From Tetrapyrgos nigripes (Eukaryota; Basidiomycota; Agaricomycetes; Agaricales; Campanellaceae): a stretch of DNA of 64,000 bases. The stretch lies in NCBI GenBank assembly GCA_013368315.1, contig JAACJM010000053.1:248001-312000 (forward strand), in the 5' to 3' direction. Both the position numbers and the translations under genes were made by a program. Positions 34,201 to 45,375 of the stretch are shown here, piece after piece; the first letter of the stretch is position 1; every line of letters starts with the position of its first letter. The notes under the pieces were generated by a model that made no database searches, was not told where the DNA came from, and saw nothing but the letters and a program-made list of their open reading frames with translations.

Positions 34201-35799
34201 GAGTCTGAGAGACGGTCTCCTTCACCCAAAGTCAACGCCAAAGTCAAGTCACCTTTAGCTGCTGTGGTAGTTCCTCAAGTGGACGAAGAGGATACGTTTG
34301 GTTTTGATGAGGGTAATAGTATGGTTATGGATAGAGATGATGATGATGGCGAGGGCGAGGAGACTGTTTCCAAATTTCGTCAGGATCTGAGAGCTAGTCT
34401 ACGTCTCGACGTTGTCGCTGCTTGTATCTCTCAATCTGTCATTCCCACCGTATCATCTTCCACTAATTCTAATCCTAATCCTTCCCCCTCCCGCCGACCA
34501 CCTGCTTCTGCTCCTGCCTTTGTCTCAAAGTTGGGCCAACGCCGAGGCATAGTCACTCCCAATCTCAAGTCTGTCTCCGCCAGCGCAAAAGACTCAGACT
34601 CAGACGAGGAAGAAGTCGAGACGGATTTGGAAGGTGGAGCGTTTCTGAGGAGGACACTTTTATCGCCTAGGGTTACGGCCAAGGTTGTTGTTGCTAGTCC
34701 GAGACGTACGAGGTTTGGAGAGAAGGAGAATGGATCTGGGAAGACGGCGGAAAGAGGTGGTGGCTATGGTGGTTATCCCAGACTGGAGATCTATAGGCCG
34801 GCTACGCCTTCTGAGGTGAAGCCTGAACGTGTAGGGGAAGAGATCGAGGAGAAGGTTGTAGTGATAGAGACGGAGGATATGGAGGATATGGAAGAAGACC
34901 ACAGTAATTCACCCACCGTCAAAGCTTCGCGTGTCGAGTTGGTGACTGCCTTGAAGGAGATGAAGGATAAGGAGAAGGAGAACGATGTTTTCGGGATGAT
35001 GAAGCCAACACCAACTCCAACACTCACCGGTGATACCTCAGACACCTCCACCGACGTGACTGTTGTTTCCACTCGTGTCCCGTCTCTTTTCATCAAGAAT
35101 AAGGAACAGCTGAAGATGGCTACTTCGGAATGTGGACTCGCTTCTCCGAGTGTGCTAACGCCAACTCCTTCGTTGATTAAAGTGTCTACGACGAAAACTT
35201 CTGAATCCCAGTCCACTTCTGACACCACCACCCTCGGCGTTGGACTGCCTTCCTCTCATTCCTCCACTGCACCACCGCCGACAAGAATTCCTTCTCTCAA
35301 AGGCAATTCAGGCTCTAAACGAAAACGAGGCCACAAATCTGGTGCCTTGATCTCGTCGAATGGGTCTCTCCTCGGACTCACTACTCTGATGTCTCGTTCC
35401 TCCTCCCCTGACGAAGATTCCACGTCCACCGTTAAAATCACCCCCAACTCCAACTCCAACTCCAACAACTCTTTTCCGTCCTCTCGTCCCACATCCCCAC
35501 CTTCTCCACCCAAAGTCGCTTTCATTACAGCCGAACGAGCAGGTCCAGCGGGTTCAAATGCACTGCAGAGACTACGAGCAGTCTCTTCTACATCTACTGG
35601 AGGTAGCTTGAAGATTTCTGGGGATAGGACGGGCTCGTTGCGGACGAGGACGAGGGCTGGGACTGTTGATGATGTGAAGGTACCTTCTTCTGCTTCTGCT
35701 ATGGATGAAGATTCCGAAAAGACTCTACGCTTTCATACCCATGGTCCAAATGCGACCAGCGTGAGGAGGATTGATGGTATGCAAAATGTACATGCCTAG
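31287..35799 (+). CDS. Large intrinsically disordered protein (1387 aa), three exons
   Basis: Exons are 31287-31733, 31905-33243 and 33422-35799. Introns have GTGTGT...TATACAG and GTGAGT...GTACAG borders, and the joined length is exactly 1388 codons including the stop. The protein is Ser/Thr/Pro/Asp/Glu-rich with basic patches. The only compact-looking part is around residues 130-180 (ARLLDLQKEQQREDADALRM, then FSSFSNVAVEFHDLDGLTW). Two internal duplications are clear: SRSNSLREAPIA-type at about residues 502 and 573, and TPMPG(S/T)L at about 785 and 838. Acidic tracts and poly-Thr follow. RSxSxx sites suggest phosphorylation and possibly 14-3-3 binding; nuclear or cell-cycle roles are guesses. 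No catalytic domain and no TM segment. The leader is pyrimidine-rich with CAAG before the ATG. The frame is intact, so it is probably a live host gene. Confidence 0.8.
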
Positions 35800-37718
35800 G
35801 CTCGGATTTGCGGCTGGCGACCCTCCATGTTATGGACTGACTCTCTCTATGGTTATGCCTGCCCTATGATGATGATTTTTTTTAATGGTTGTATATCTCC
35901 CAACACGCACTCTAGAGTCTAGACTGGAGGATACGAATGGGTAAGGGTCCTATATAGATCTGTATGAAGGATTTTTCTTGGGTTTCACTTGTATACATTT
36001 TTTTACGGTAACTAATCCTCTAGACCCTACTCTCTCTGCACAGTACTACGTACACAGTACTAATCCTTCCGATTTTTGGTGACATTCTACTCTAGTCCTA
36101 CATACTCATTTTGTCTACATTACTCGTTCACGATATGTTACGACCTTTATGACGTTTCTTGTTCACTTTTCTACTTATTTGATTTGTACTGAATACCAGA
36201 CCTGAGGTCGCTGGTACGAAAAGAACAATAAATTGTATCGATTATGATGATTTGGAGCAAACCTGGAGAAGCAAACCAGGTGGTTAATTGCATGAGCTGT
36301 GGCGGACTTGTTCAGGGGAATTTCTCGCTGGGAGTGAATAGGGAGAGCCCTGACTCAGTGACTTCCCTGGGTATGAAGTCTCGTAGATGGCAGTAGAAAC
36401 TGTTTTAGTCCTCCCGAGAATGTAGACCATGACATGAGCTACCCTGCGACGGTTGTCGACGTTCTTTGGCTGCCTTGCGGCGCAACTTGAACCTAGCAGC
36501 GTTCTCTCGACGGTCCGGGTATATATCCAGATGCCATATTGAGTGAGGAGTGCTTCGTGCTGTTGCAATCAGACCATTCGATATCCTCAGTGCATACAAG
36601 CGAAAGTCTCAGTCTCGCTACACGACAAACATCAAGATAATGGGTGGGGCTGTTCAACAGTTCACAGCTGATACGCTTTTGCTGTCAACATTGAACAGCG
36701 TCCAGACGAGCAGTTGAGAAGTTTTTATATCACTTTTCAGCTTCCGTAGGCCATAACTCGAGGATCTGGAGCCATTGCTGAGAAAAGGGGACTGAAGGTA
36801 AAGATCAACCTGCCTATGTACCCTTACACAGGATGAAAGAGTTGTGGGCCAGCGCCCAGGCGTGGCGAGTACGAGGCCAGAAGGTAATGTTGAAAATACA
36901 AGAAATGAAAATAAAAATGAATCATGTAGGTTTTCTAACTTGCGAAGAGGATGAAAAAAGGCAGTGAGAGTTGCGGCCCGGAGCTTAATAATAGGGGCCA
37001 ATAAAAATCCACTCACCCCTGCCGTGTAGGAAGAGCGTTCTACAACAATGGCCGTCTTCCCAGGCATGACTGCGAGCGTGATCAGATAATGAGTCTGCAT
37101 CGAAGCTGCAGCCCGCCAGAAGAGGGGATGACCTGGTGAAGGGTCAAAGGCAAGGAAAAGCTGGGAGGAGGAGGAGTTTATTACCCGGACTGGGACCAAG
37201 AACTGGGAAAAGCCTTTGCCCGACTCTGCGAATATTGATCGCGATTATGATATCTGGCACACAGCCAAATCTGCCTGCCCCTAAGTATCTCTGACCGGCA
37301 TAAGTCCCTTGCCTGCAGTCACGTCTCAACATCTTCAGGAAGCATTTGGGAGTTAACCTTCAGTCAGTTCAGTATCTAACGTGTCCCGTCGCTCCCACAG
37401 CATCGAAAAATGGTTTGCTAACGCCGAACACAGGACTGATGATCAACATAAGACCAAGGAAGTATTCAGTATGACATCTGCTCTGTACTTTGATGCATCA
37501 GATGTACTATGAAAATACGGCAAGTTGTAACAAAGTTCTAGCCTTAAGCTTCGAATCACCGTAAGTGAGAATAATGCTTCCATCTTTCATCATTTCGCGA
37601 TAGGAACCCGTTTGCTGATGTCTGGTTCTTGATGAATGAACGGCACTTTGCTGTTGTATTTGCAATTGCTCCCTTAAATGACGGATCGGCTCACTTCTTC
37701 GTTTCCCTCTCACCCAGT
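35800..37718. other. No supported gene; 3' flank and intergenic DNA
   Basis: AATAAATTG near 36226 could be a poly(A) signal for the gene ending at 35799, though it is 430 bp downstream. A 181-codon minus-strand ORF (36654-37199) and one at 37144-37332 have no recognised domain, and the D45 repeat lies inside the first, so I do not call them genes. Confidence 0.4.
36835..36882 (+). repeat. Dispersed repeat D45, copy 3
   Basis: GTTGTGGGCCAGCGCCCAGG followed by CGTGGCGAGTACGAGGCCAG, the closest copy to the apparent consensus. Confidence 0.65.
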
Positions 37719-39290
37719 ATGAAATATCCTTTCCTCCTCCTCCTGTCGCTCGCTACGTACAACCCGGTTATTATTCCAGCGTTTGCCCAAGGGAATACAG
37801 CATGCGCTGATGATGCATTGGACTGGTATACTAATGCTGTTGGGGACACTCCTTGTAAGTGCACCTTATCATCTTAGTTCTGATTTGTTCTTATTATTAA
37901 TTCGACGTAACGTACTTAGGCAGGACATACGAGCGACTGAGGCAGATATGTAACCCACAATGTGAGATTTATTCGTGATATGGGCCTTGTCGACGATTGA
38001 TCGTTTCTGTCGGTACACCATCAGTTCAAGTTGGTATAATGAATACCAATACTCCACCCGATATCTGCAATGAACAAACAGGTGAGGCGTTGTAAATTTG
38101 TCTCAAATTCGCAATGACTGACTTCCAACCTTCCAAGCCGATTGCTGCTGCAATTCAATCGCGTTGAGTCTTAGCATGCTATGCTTAACGTTCGTTATTC
38201 TATGCGGCCTCACTAGATGGCAATAAGTACTCACATTTCCGCCAGATGCCAACAAGGACTTTCTCATGCTCCTAATGGATTCGATGCAGGTGCTGGGGCG
38301 TATGAGATATATCTTTCTGGAGGACATTCCGCTGGCACTTTCTGCTCACCCAACACGAACAAGTCGTACGTTGTCTAGGCTCTGCATTCTTGACTATTCA
38401 TAACGCTGACAATCAATGATATACGTCCGGTAGGTTTACCAATGAAATACAATCAGCGGTGTGCAACGCTGGGATCAAGATATTCGACTCGATGTATACT
38501 CGGATTTATTGGAGTGATGGATCGTGGTTCTAGTGAGTAAATCGTCAGTTATATCATTCCGATTCCCTTCGTCACTGACCATTGCCTTGTCTTTCTCTCT
38601 CAGCGAATGGACCCAGGGATTTTTGTCCAAGGATATCGCTTCCACAGGAGGAAACACATTTACGCATTGCGATTCCACGACCTCTTCCTCCTCTCCAATT
38701 CCGGCGGATGCCAGTACACCTTCTCCCCAAAGTCAAAGTAACTCGAGGATACAATCAACATCCTCCGAGAGCGGCTCGACCATACGATCAACATCTCCCA
38801 ATTTCCAGGCTACTTCAACTCTCAATGCTGGCCAATCGAGCTCAGGCGAAACCACAAATCCCAATTTCCAGGCTGCTTCAACACTCAATGTTGGCCAATC
38901 GAGCCCAGGCGAAACCACAAATCCCAATTTTGTCGCAACTACTTCTGGGGAACCTTCTGCATCCACCACACCCAGTTCCCATGCTTCTTCAAGCTCGAGC
39001 TCGGCGAGAAGCTCTTTAGGAGCAGGTGCAATCAGCGGCATCGTTATAGGTGGTGTTGTAGTGCTTATTTTGTGGGGAGTTTTTTTCTGGATGTATCGCA
39101 GGGGAAACTCGTTCCGGAGTTACATTGCGAGGCCTTTTGTTTATGAGACTCGTCAGACGGTTGGAAGCGCGAGTGGTGAGTAATTCTCAGCTAGATCAAT
39201 GTCTTTGCTCATACGTTCCTAGATCTTCTAGCTGCAAGACCACCAAGCTACCCCACTAACCCTCGCAATTTTCATTCAGATACACCGTGA
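37719..39290 (+). CDS. Secreted Cys-rich ectodomain with Ser/Thr stalk and one TM segment
   Basis: ATG at 37719 opens a signal peptide (KYPFLLLLSLATYNP ... AFA). The ectodomain follows over short exons: CADDALDWYTNAVGDTPC, RTYERLRQICNPQ, QVGIMNTNTPPDICNEQT, DCCCNSIALSLSMLC, CQQGLSHAPNGFDAGAGAYE, GTFCSPNTNKS, AVCNAGIKIFDSMYTRIYW and FLSKDIASTGGNTFTHC. Conserved Cys pairs and the DCCCN motif mark a mushroom surface-protein family of unknown role. A Ser/Thr-rich stalk contains a 22-residue repeat (NPNFQAASTLNVGQSS type) used twice and a half. A TM helix (AISGIVIGGVVVLILWGVFF) and short basic tail end either at TAA 39181-39183 or, after a GTGAGT...TTCAG intron, at TGA 39288-39290. It probably sits in the plasma membrane or cell wall. 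All exons are open. Confidence 0.75.
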
Positions 39291-39389
39291 TTTGGTCGCT
39301 CGACGCTGGTTATAAATTTAAATAGAAAAATTTTTGTAAACAGTGGGAAGTATTTTAGACTCCGAGAATCAATCGGATGTAGGGCAAAA

Positions 39390-39545
39390 AAATCAGCCAG
39401 GTTACTACGTTAGAGGTATAAGTACGATGTAGGGTAGATAGTCCAAAAACCAAAAACATGCCTAAAATATCTATTGGCCGACGTGGGGATCAAACCCAAG
39501 ACCTTCACGTAGAATTGGATGAGCCACCGACGCTCAAGCGCAAAT
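39390..39545 (-). repeat. tRNA-like SINE fragment
   Basis: The reverse complement contains GGTGGCTCATCC and, 20-odd bases on, TTGGGTTTGATCCCCA, which fits a pol III B box (GGTTYGANNCC) in a T-arm-like hairpin. The acceptor-stem halves do not pair and the unit is too short for a tRNA gene, so a tRNA-derived SINE is the better reading. It is followed by an AT-rich body (TAGATATTTTAGGCATG). No second copy was seen in the window. Confidence 0.4.
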
Positions 39546-39698
39546 CGGCAGGTAGATCTTGTGAGATGATGAGCCCGAGCCTGAGCCCAAATACTTCGAG
39601 CGAGCCATCATAGTTACTGAGCCTTTCAATCATGTCTTCCCATTGAGCCCTTATCACACCGAAAAGGGACAAATTTCCGCTCGACGGATATGTGAACG

Positions 39699-40273
39699 GA
39701 TATGTGCATGGCAATAAGATATATTTGGAACCTGGATTTCAGTACAAAAAGATGATGTATCTGTAAGGTAGATATCTGAACAGAAAGTTGCTATATAAGG
39801 ATGCATTTTAGTACATTTGATTGATGTGCAGAAATATTGTGTATCAAAGCTATTGAAAGAAGTACAAAAAGACCTCATATCAAGGCTCCGGATATGGTTA
39901 CGGACATGGGTCTGGAAAGACAATAAGTCCGGCTTCCTGATATGGGTACCAATAATTCATATGTTCGTTGAACGGATATGCGGATTCTGGCCTATCTGTT
40001 CAATGGACATATGAACTATTGGCACCCATATCTGGAAGCCGGATTTATTGTCTTTTCGGATGCATATCCGTAACAATGTCCAGAACCTTGATATGAGGTC
40101 TTTTTGTACTTTTTTCCATAGATTTGATGTGCCATGTGTCTGTGCACCAGTCAAATGTACCAAAAGACTTCCAGATATATTGGCTTTCTGTTCAGATATC
40201 TAGTCTACGGATACATCATCTTTTTGTACTTATATCTAGTTTCCAAATATATCTCATTTTCGTACACATATGA
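39699..40273. repeat. Long fold-back (inverted repeat) of about 570 bp
   Basis: Two arms of about 280 bp meet near 39987. Left-arm landmarks AGATATATTTGGAA, GTACAAAAAGATGATGTATC, AGATATCTGAACAGAAAG, GTACAAAAAGACCTCATATC and AAGACAATAAGTCCGGCTTC are found in mirror order and reverse complement on the right. Arm identity is roughly 80-85 percent by eye. There is no coding capacity: the ORFs of 60-90 codons across it are shadows. A fold-back MITE is the likely origin. A transcript through it would form a long double-stranded stem. The right end abuts dispersed repeat D45. Confidence 0.85.
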
Positions 40274-40320
40274 ATGGGGTGTGGGCCAGCGCTGACGCGT
40301 GGTGAGTACAAGGCCACAGG
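40271..40320 (+). repeat. Dispersed repeat D45, copy 4
   Basis: GAATGGGGTGTGGGCCAGCG followed by CTGACGCGTGGTGAGTACAA, directly next to the fold-back end. Confidence 0.65.
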
Positions 40321-42759
40321 TTTTACTATGGGCAGTGTCTCCTTCAAATGGAGTGACAAAGAATGTTGACTGTTACTGTGATATCAGCAGTAGTATCAGT
40401 ATGAAACAAACACGATATGATCATTTAGATATTAAAATGAACCAGAGAAGGAGTAGGATTATGTACCTAAAACACATTTCCAGCTGTCTCAATGGGAAAA
40501 ATACTGTAGGTTCTGAGATGGAACTCCTCCTGGCCAGGCCACCACTAAACCGCATCAGGAATCAGAATGAACAGTCTCGAAAAGATGAGTGAAGATAAAG
40601 AATAAAACAGAAACCCAGCCAATAATTGGCAGTAACATATGGCGATACCTCTTCAAATAAGTTATCCAAGATAATCTGGTTCACATAAACCTTATAGTCA
40701 GCTTGGACTGCAAACTTTACTCAAGCAATGATGCAGAGAAGACCAAGGGAAGTGGTGGCTGTGAGCCAGGTGTCGGAGTCGTCTTTTTTGATGTGGATCA
40801 GTTCACCTGCGATAAGATCAATCAGTGATTGAATTGATTGTGAAACAGGGAAGGTGGCCATGGACTGGGAGTTGGAGTTGGGAGAGATTGATGCTGACGG
40901 TGACCCTGGGCCCTGCCGGGGCCTGGGGTAAGAGCCCGAGACATGTAACACTGATAGCTGATAACTTATAAGTCTACTGTTACCAGTAAAAATAATAAGA
41001 CCCAGAATACACACTGTCATGAGGTAGAAAAACTCTATTTACACTCTTCATATTGGAAATCCTGACTAGACCTAGTATTTCTCCAAAGCTCATCATCTGT
41101 ATTTTTGTGTCATATGACTTTATGGAATCATATTGCCTCTCCTGTTGAAATTCGCCTATTCATTCTCATTCTTGTAATTCTGATCACTGAGTGAGTGAGA
41201 TGTTTGTTAAGTAGTTGATGTAGTAGAAGAAATGGAGCACAAAACTGTGCCATGTGTAATGACACTGCACAGGTCCCAGGACAGAAGGATGGGTGGATGG
41301 AGGTGGGTCGGTTGGATACTAGAAGGAAAGACATTTCAATTTTCCAGCAGGAGGCTTCAGAATCCTGTTTGGGCCATTCCTCGCTTAACACAGTCGTATC
41401 CCAACCAACTCTGATATGTCCAAATTTCCAATACCCAGCTCAACCAGTTTCTCTCCCAGATGTGAAACAAAGGCGAAACAAAGGCGAAATGAAGGTGAAA
41501 TGAAATGGAGGATGATAGTATGAGGATAAGGATAAGATGGAAGTTGAGGACAATACAGCACTGAGGGTGGGTAGAAGCATGGATGGAGGGGTTCGTGAAA
41601 TTGAGAAGGACCGGGAAGAGTCCGACTCTCCCCCGAGTCAACGATTGAGGTGCCTTGTGAAGAGTCTCAATTAGTTGCCTTGACAGTGTTATTTATCTTT
41701 TAATGGGAACGAAAAACTCACCTCAGGCTGAGAGCGACAATGTTCATCCTTCTCACAACTCAAAACCAACCAACTTCATTCATTTGCCGAAAACAACAGC
41801 ACGCACGACATTCACAGCACCAAACTTTGTCGGAAGCCTTCATTCTCCAGAGACATAGCTGTCACTGAACAGTCAAAGGACCAGCGCTCAGTTTGAGCTT
41901 TGACTTGTGGAAGAGGGAGACGAAGGAGAGGAAGAACAAGTTTAAGAGCATGATATCGAAGCGGCGCATCTGACATCACTTGTATGGTCACATGCCCCAG
42001 ACAAAACGAAAATCACTGTCACATGGAAAAGTATGCGGAATTGAATGGACAGGTAAAATTGGGAACATTCAAACATAGCCACAAGCAGAAATAGAGTGTA
42101 ATAAACTCAGCCTCATTTCATTCGGCCTCGTAATCCAGTCACATATCTGTTGAGTGGAAATTTGTCCCTTTTTGGCATGCCCGTCATCCGTCATCTCCTT
42201 CTACTTCTCTGACCGTTACCTTGCCGTTACCCGACCTTCTACGTTCGACGTCCTCACTTGGACGTACTTCCCCTGTATTAAGGCACAGAAGTAGTCGATG
42301 CACGCTTCATAGATGCGAGAGGAGTATTTTTAGAGACCTCAGAGGGAGAAAGTGGTCCTTGGTTGAGAGAAGGATACGCGTTAACAGTTGTCAGTGTTTA
42401 CCATCATCAGGAAAGACCCAATCTGCGAATTTGGTCTTAGTTGGTCAAAAATTGTCAGATTACAGCAAAATGTGTCGAAATACCACCAATCTGATGATAA
42501 TGCAAAATTTGATCCTTGCAATAGAAAAAAAATTTGCCAAATATGGACCATTAATGATCATACATGCGAGTAATACTCTTTGTATTTTCCTCTATCTTAC
42601 AGCTTTTTCAGACCATATCATGGGTAGGGCATACACATATTAATATTATAGGCATAGGCATAAAGGATGGGCATAGTAACAACTTGGTAACAACATAGGT
42701 AGCATACTTGATAGATGGATGAAAGAATCAAAATACAAATTACAAACATGGCCACAACG
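40321..42759. other. No supported gene; dispersed repeat traces
   Basis: A 99-codon minus-strand ORF (40721-41020) and a 140-codon plus-strand ORF (42221-42643) have no recognised domain or exon context. Short direct repeats (GGCGAAACAAAGGCGAAA) lie near 41470. The segment 42090-42135 matches 15546-15590 in reverse. Confidence 0.4.
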
Positions 42760-45250
42760 CTACTCCATGGCATCAAAGTTGATATCAGGAAGCTCAGAAC
42801 TGATCGTAGTGGAAGAAGATTTTTTGCTAGTTCTCACCATCAATAGTCTAGCTCCACTGAGATCAGTTAAAAGCTCACCTGGCCTGTTCATATAGATGTG
42901 CCATAAGACAATGATACTTCTCTTTACCACTGCTATCTGGACGCAGAATTTTCCCTTCAAGCATGGTGAGGTGCTTGTTATATTCCTCGACAAACACCTT
43001 CGCTGAAAAGTCCTCCTCGACCTGGTCACCGGTCTCCCACTCCTTCAATGCTGCAAAGATCTGCAGATGGCATTAGGAATGCGTAGACTGGTTAACAGAT
43101 ATAGATGGATTCCTACTCACCGCTGTACCAGCCAGAGTGAGCATAGACTTTGGGATTTCCTTTCGGCTGTTGTCAGAGCTAATCAATGTGAAGCTATCCG
43201 GATGGCAATTGGCAATGCTTGTAGAACCCTTGAAGAACGAAAGATGTAGAACAGTCACAATGCACTGATGACAGTAAGGTTCATTTTTGCGCCATGTTGA
43301 AGGATTTGATGGCTAGAAGATATTGTGTGAGCGGTAGTAAGAGCCTAATCGATAAAAACACACGTCAGAAAGGGGGAAAATGTACGTTAGACAGTCCATG
43401 AGCTTCTTGACAAGAGCAGCATTCAGACTTTGAGAGCCTCATAAAGTTGTACTGGCTGCCAACAACCTTTGCCGCCTGTGTTTTAACTTGACCACAGAGG
43501 TGACTGACACGACCAAATATCTGTCCAACAGACTCAAAGTGAGTAAGAGCATATACATAAGATGATAACTCACATAGTTAACAAGGTGCTTTCGGTAGTC
43601 AGGATCACGTTGAATATGGTCCTGAATCAGAGGCTGTTGGTTATTGGCACATGCAGCCTTGAGGCCGATGACACAATTCTGAAGCTGTGCAGCTGCATTG
43701 GCAAAAGAATTGTCAAACACTGTTAGACTGCAAGTGAGAGAGATGGCAAGATCAAGAATTGCTCTAAGAACTGAAGATTGAGCCTTCTTGGAGATAGTAT
43801 GTTGTCCAGGTGCTGGAAGAACCATATGCATAACCTCGGCCCAATTTGAGTGGAATGATGTCTGCAGTAGATCAGTAAAATTTGAATATACTATGAATAA
43901 TATTGTTGACTGACCACATTAGAGCCTCCATTTGTTGTACTAGTCCCAGAGTTTGAGGGAACTGAGGTAGTAAAAGAGTCAGTGGTTGTCATACTGGGAG
44001 CCTGAGTCACCACGGCTGTAGTAGTAGGCACTGGGGCTGGCTTGATCGATGGGCGCTAAAGTTAATGGCCCATACAGAGTCAGAAAGGTTCAGATTGAGA
44101 GATAATGGAGCACATCAGAGTCATACTTAGCATCCTGACATGAGGCCTTCTAAGTCTATAGTAGATATGTTAACCAGACTGGGCCAAAAGATTAGAAGTA
44201 AAAATTACACACCTTTACTGGCTTCTACTGAGTCTCGTCCTCACCTTCATCTTCACTTGGAAGTTGACTCAAGTCCAGAGCACTGGATGCATCTGATTTA
44301 CTGTCAACATTGGGGACAATGATGTCATTGTTGTTGACCTGGACTTTGCCTAGGATTGATCATGTGCCAGTGAGTCGTGACAGATGACTCATTGTAGTTG
44401 TGTAGGTGCACCTCCCTTTTGCTTCTTCTTACCATTGCCAATGGTCTCTACGCGCTGAAATAATACTTGTAAGTGTTGTCATCAATTCCCAGAAGCTTCC
44501 GAAGACTCACTTCATTGTTCAAAGCATCATTGTCCACATTAAACTGCTCCCCGTCACTCTCCTCTTCCTCACCATCCTCAGCAAATTGGCTGCTGTCTTC
44601 TCCAGATTGGTTGGCATCTTCTTCCTTGTTGTTGTTGTCCTTGCTGTCTACGACTTGCATAGACTGTCTAGTACCATGGGCCTGGCTACAGGCTGACATT
44701 AACGTTTAAGTGAATGGCAGTAATTGCAAGAATGATGCTCACCTAGCTTTGATTCAGCCTGATGAGTCTGTAGTGTCTTTGCTGTGACTGCAGTGCTATC
44801 AGCCCGCTGACTAGAGGATGTAGCTTCCTTGGCCAGACACCCTTTTGGTTTTGGTTTAGGCTTGGGAGCTTTTTTGGCACACTTGGCCTCACTGCCTTGC
44901 AGGGCATTGTTGGGTTGCTTGTTTGGTGAGAGCAAAACTGGAGTACTTGTCAGGTAAGTGGTAATTCATTCCATTATTCAGTGAAAGATAATTCTGACCT
45001 TTGTTACTCAATGCGTCTTTTTTCTTTTCACATATAGGCCCTGGGATGAGGTTGTCAGGTCCAACAACTGATCCTCTATATGAAGAAAGTACTCACGGGT
45101 GGATTGACCATTGTCTGTGGGAGCAGGCTGTGAGGACTTCCCATGTCCTTCTGCCTTGAAAAGGTCATTGAGTGTCTGAGACATGAGATGGTGGGTGGTG
45201 GTTTGAGATAGAGATGAAATTTTACTTGGTGGAGCTGCTGTTGTCAACAT
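42760..45250 (-). CDS. DUF6532-like protein, head to head with Plavaka element 2 (probably degraded)
   Basis: The minus-strand chain starts at ATG 45250 (MLTTAAPPSKISSLSQTTTH). A long disordered part follows: Lys/Pro-rich KKAPKPKPKPKG near 44850, then very acidic (EDGEEEESDGEQFNVDNDAL) near 44540. The C-terminal region reads AILDLAISLTCSL, QLQNCVIGLKAACANNQQP, HIQRDPDYRKHLVNY (43831-43560) and, further on, SDNSRKEIPKSMLTLAGTAV and AALKEWETGDQVEEDFSAKV (43220-42985), followed by an EEYNKHLTMLEG helix. This order, ending in ALxxWxTG..., resembles DUF6532, a domain common in Agaricomycetes with unknown function. Several exon joins are unclear near 43260-43440 and the end is not defined, so it may be a pseudogene. 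The closeness to the transposase start (125 bp) suggests a transposon-borne companion gene. Confidence 0.5.
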
Positions 45251-45375
45251 TGTGTGGTTTTTTATTTTTCTGACTATACTGATATTCGTTTTAGCTTGCT
45301 TAGGTATTTCTTACTTTTGTAGTCTTCCCTCAAATACATGAAGCCTGCCTTCCTTTTTACTTTCTACTCTTTGCC
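45251..45375. promoter_or_regulatory. Intergenic spacer between divergent ORFs (possible bidirectional promoter)
   Basis: 125 bp separate the start codons of the DUF6532-like ORF (minus) and the Plavaka transposase (plus). No clear TATA box or CpG-rich block is visible; the function is inferred only from position. Confidence 0.35.

Noticed and set aside
32228..35525. Several ORFs of 90-160 codons antisense to the 31.3 kb gene
   Set aside because: They are shadows of Ser/Pro/Asp-rich coding sequence on the opposite strand.
36654..37199. A 181-codon minus-strand ORF
   Set aside because: It spans dispersed repeat D45 and has no recognisable domain or convincing exon partners; it may still be part of an unknown gene.
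39473..39545. A possible tRNA gene
   Set aside because: Only the T-arm/B-box region fits; acceptor halves do not pair, no anticodon arm is seen and the length is too short.
39654..40163. ORFs of 65-90 codons in the fold-back
   Set aside because: The similar peptides on opposite strands are produced by the inverted repeat itself.
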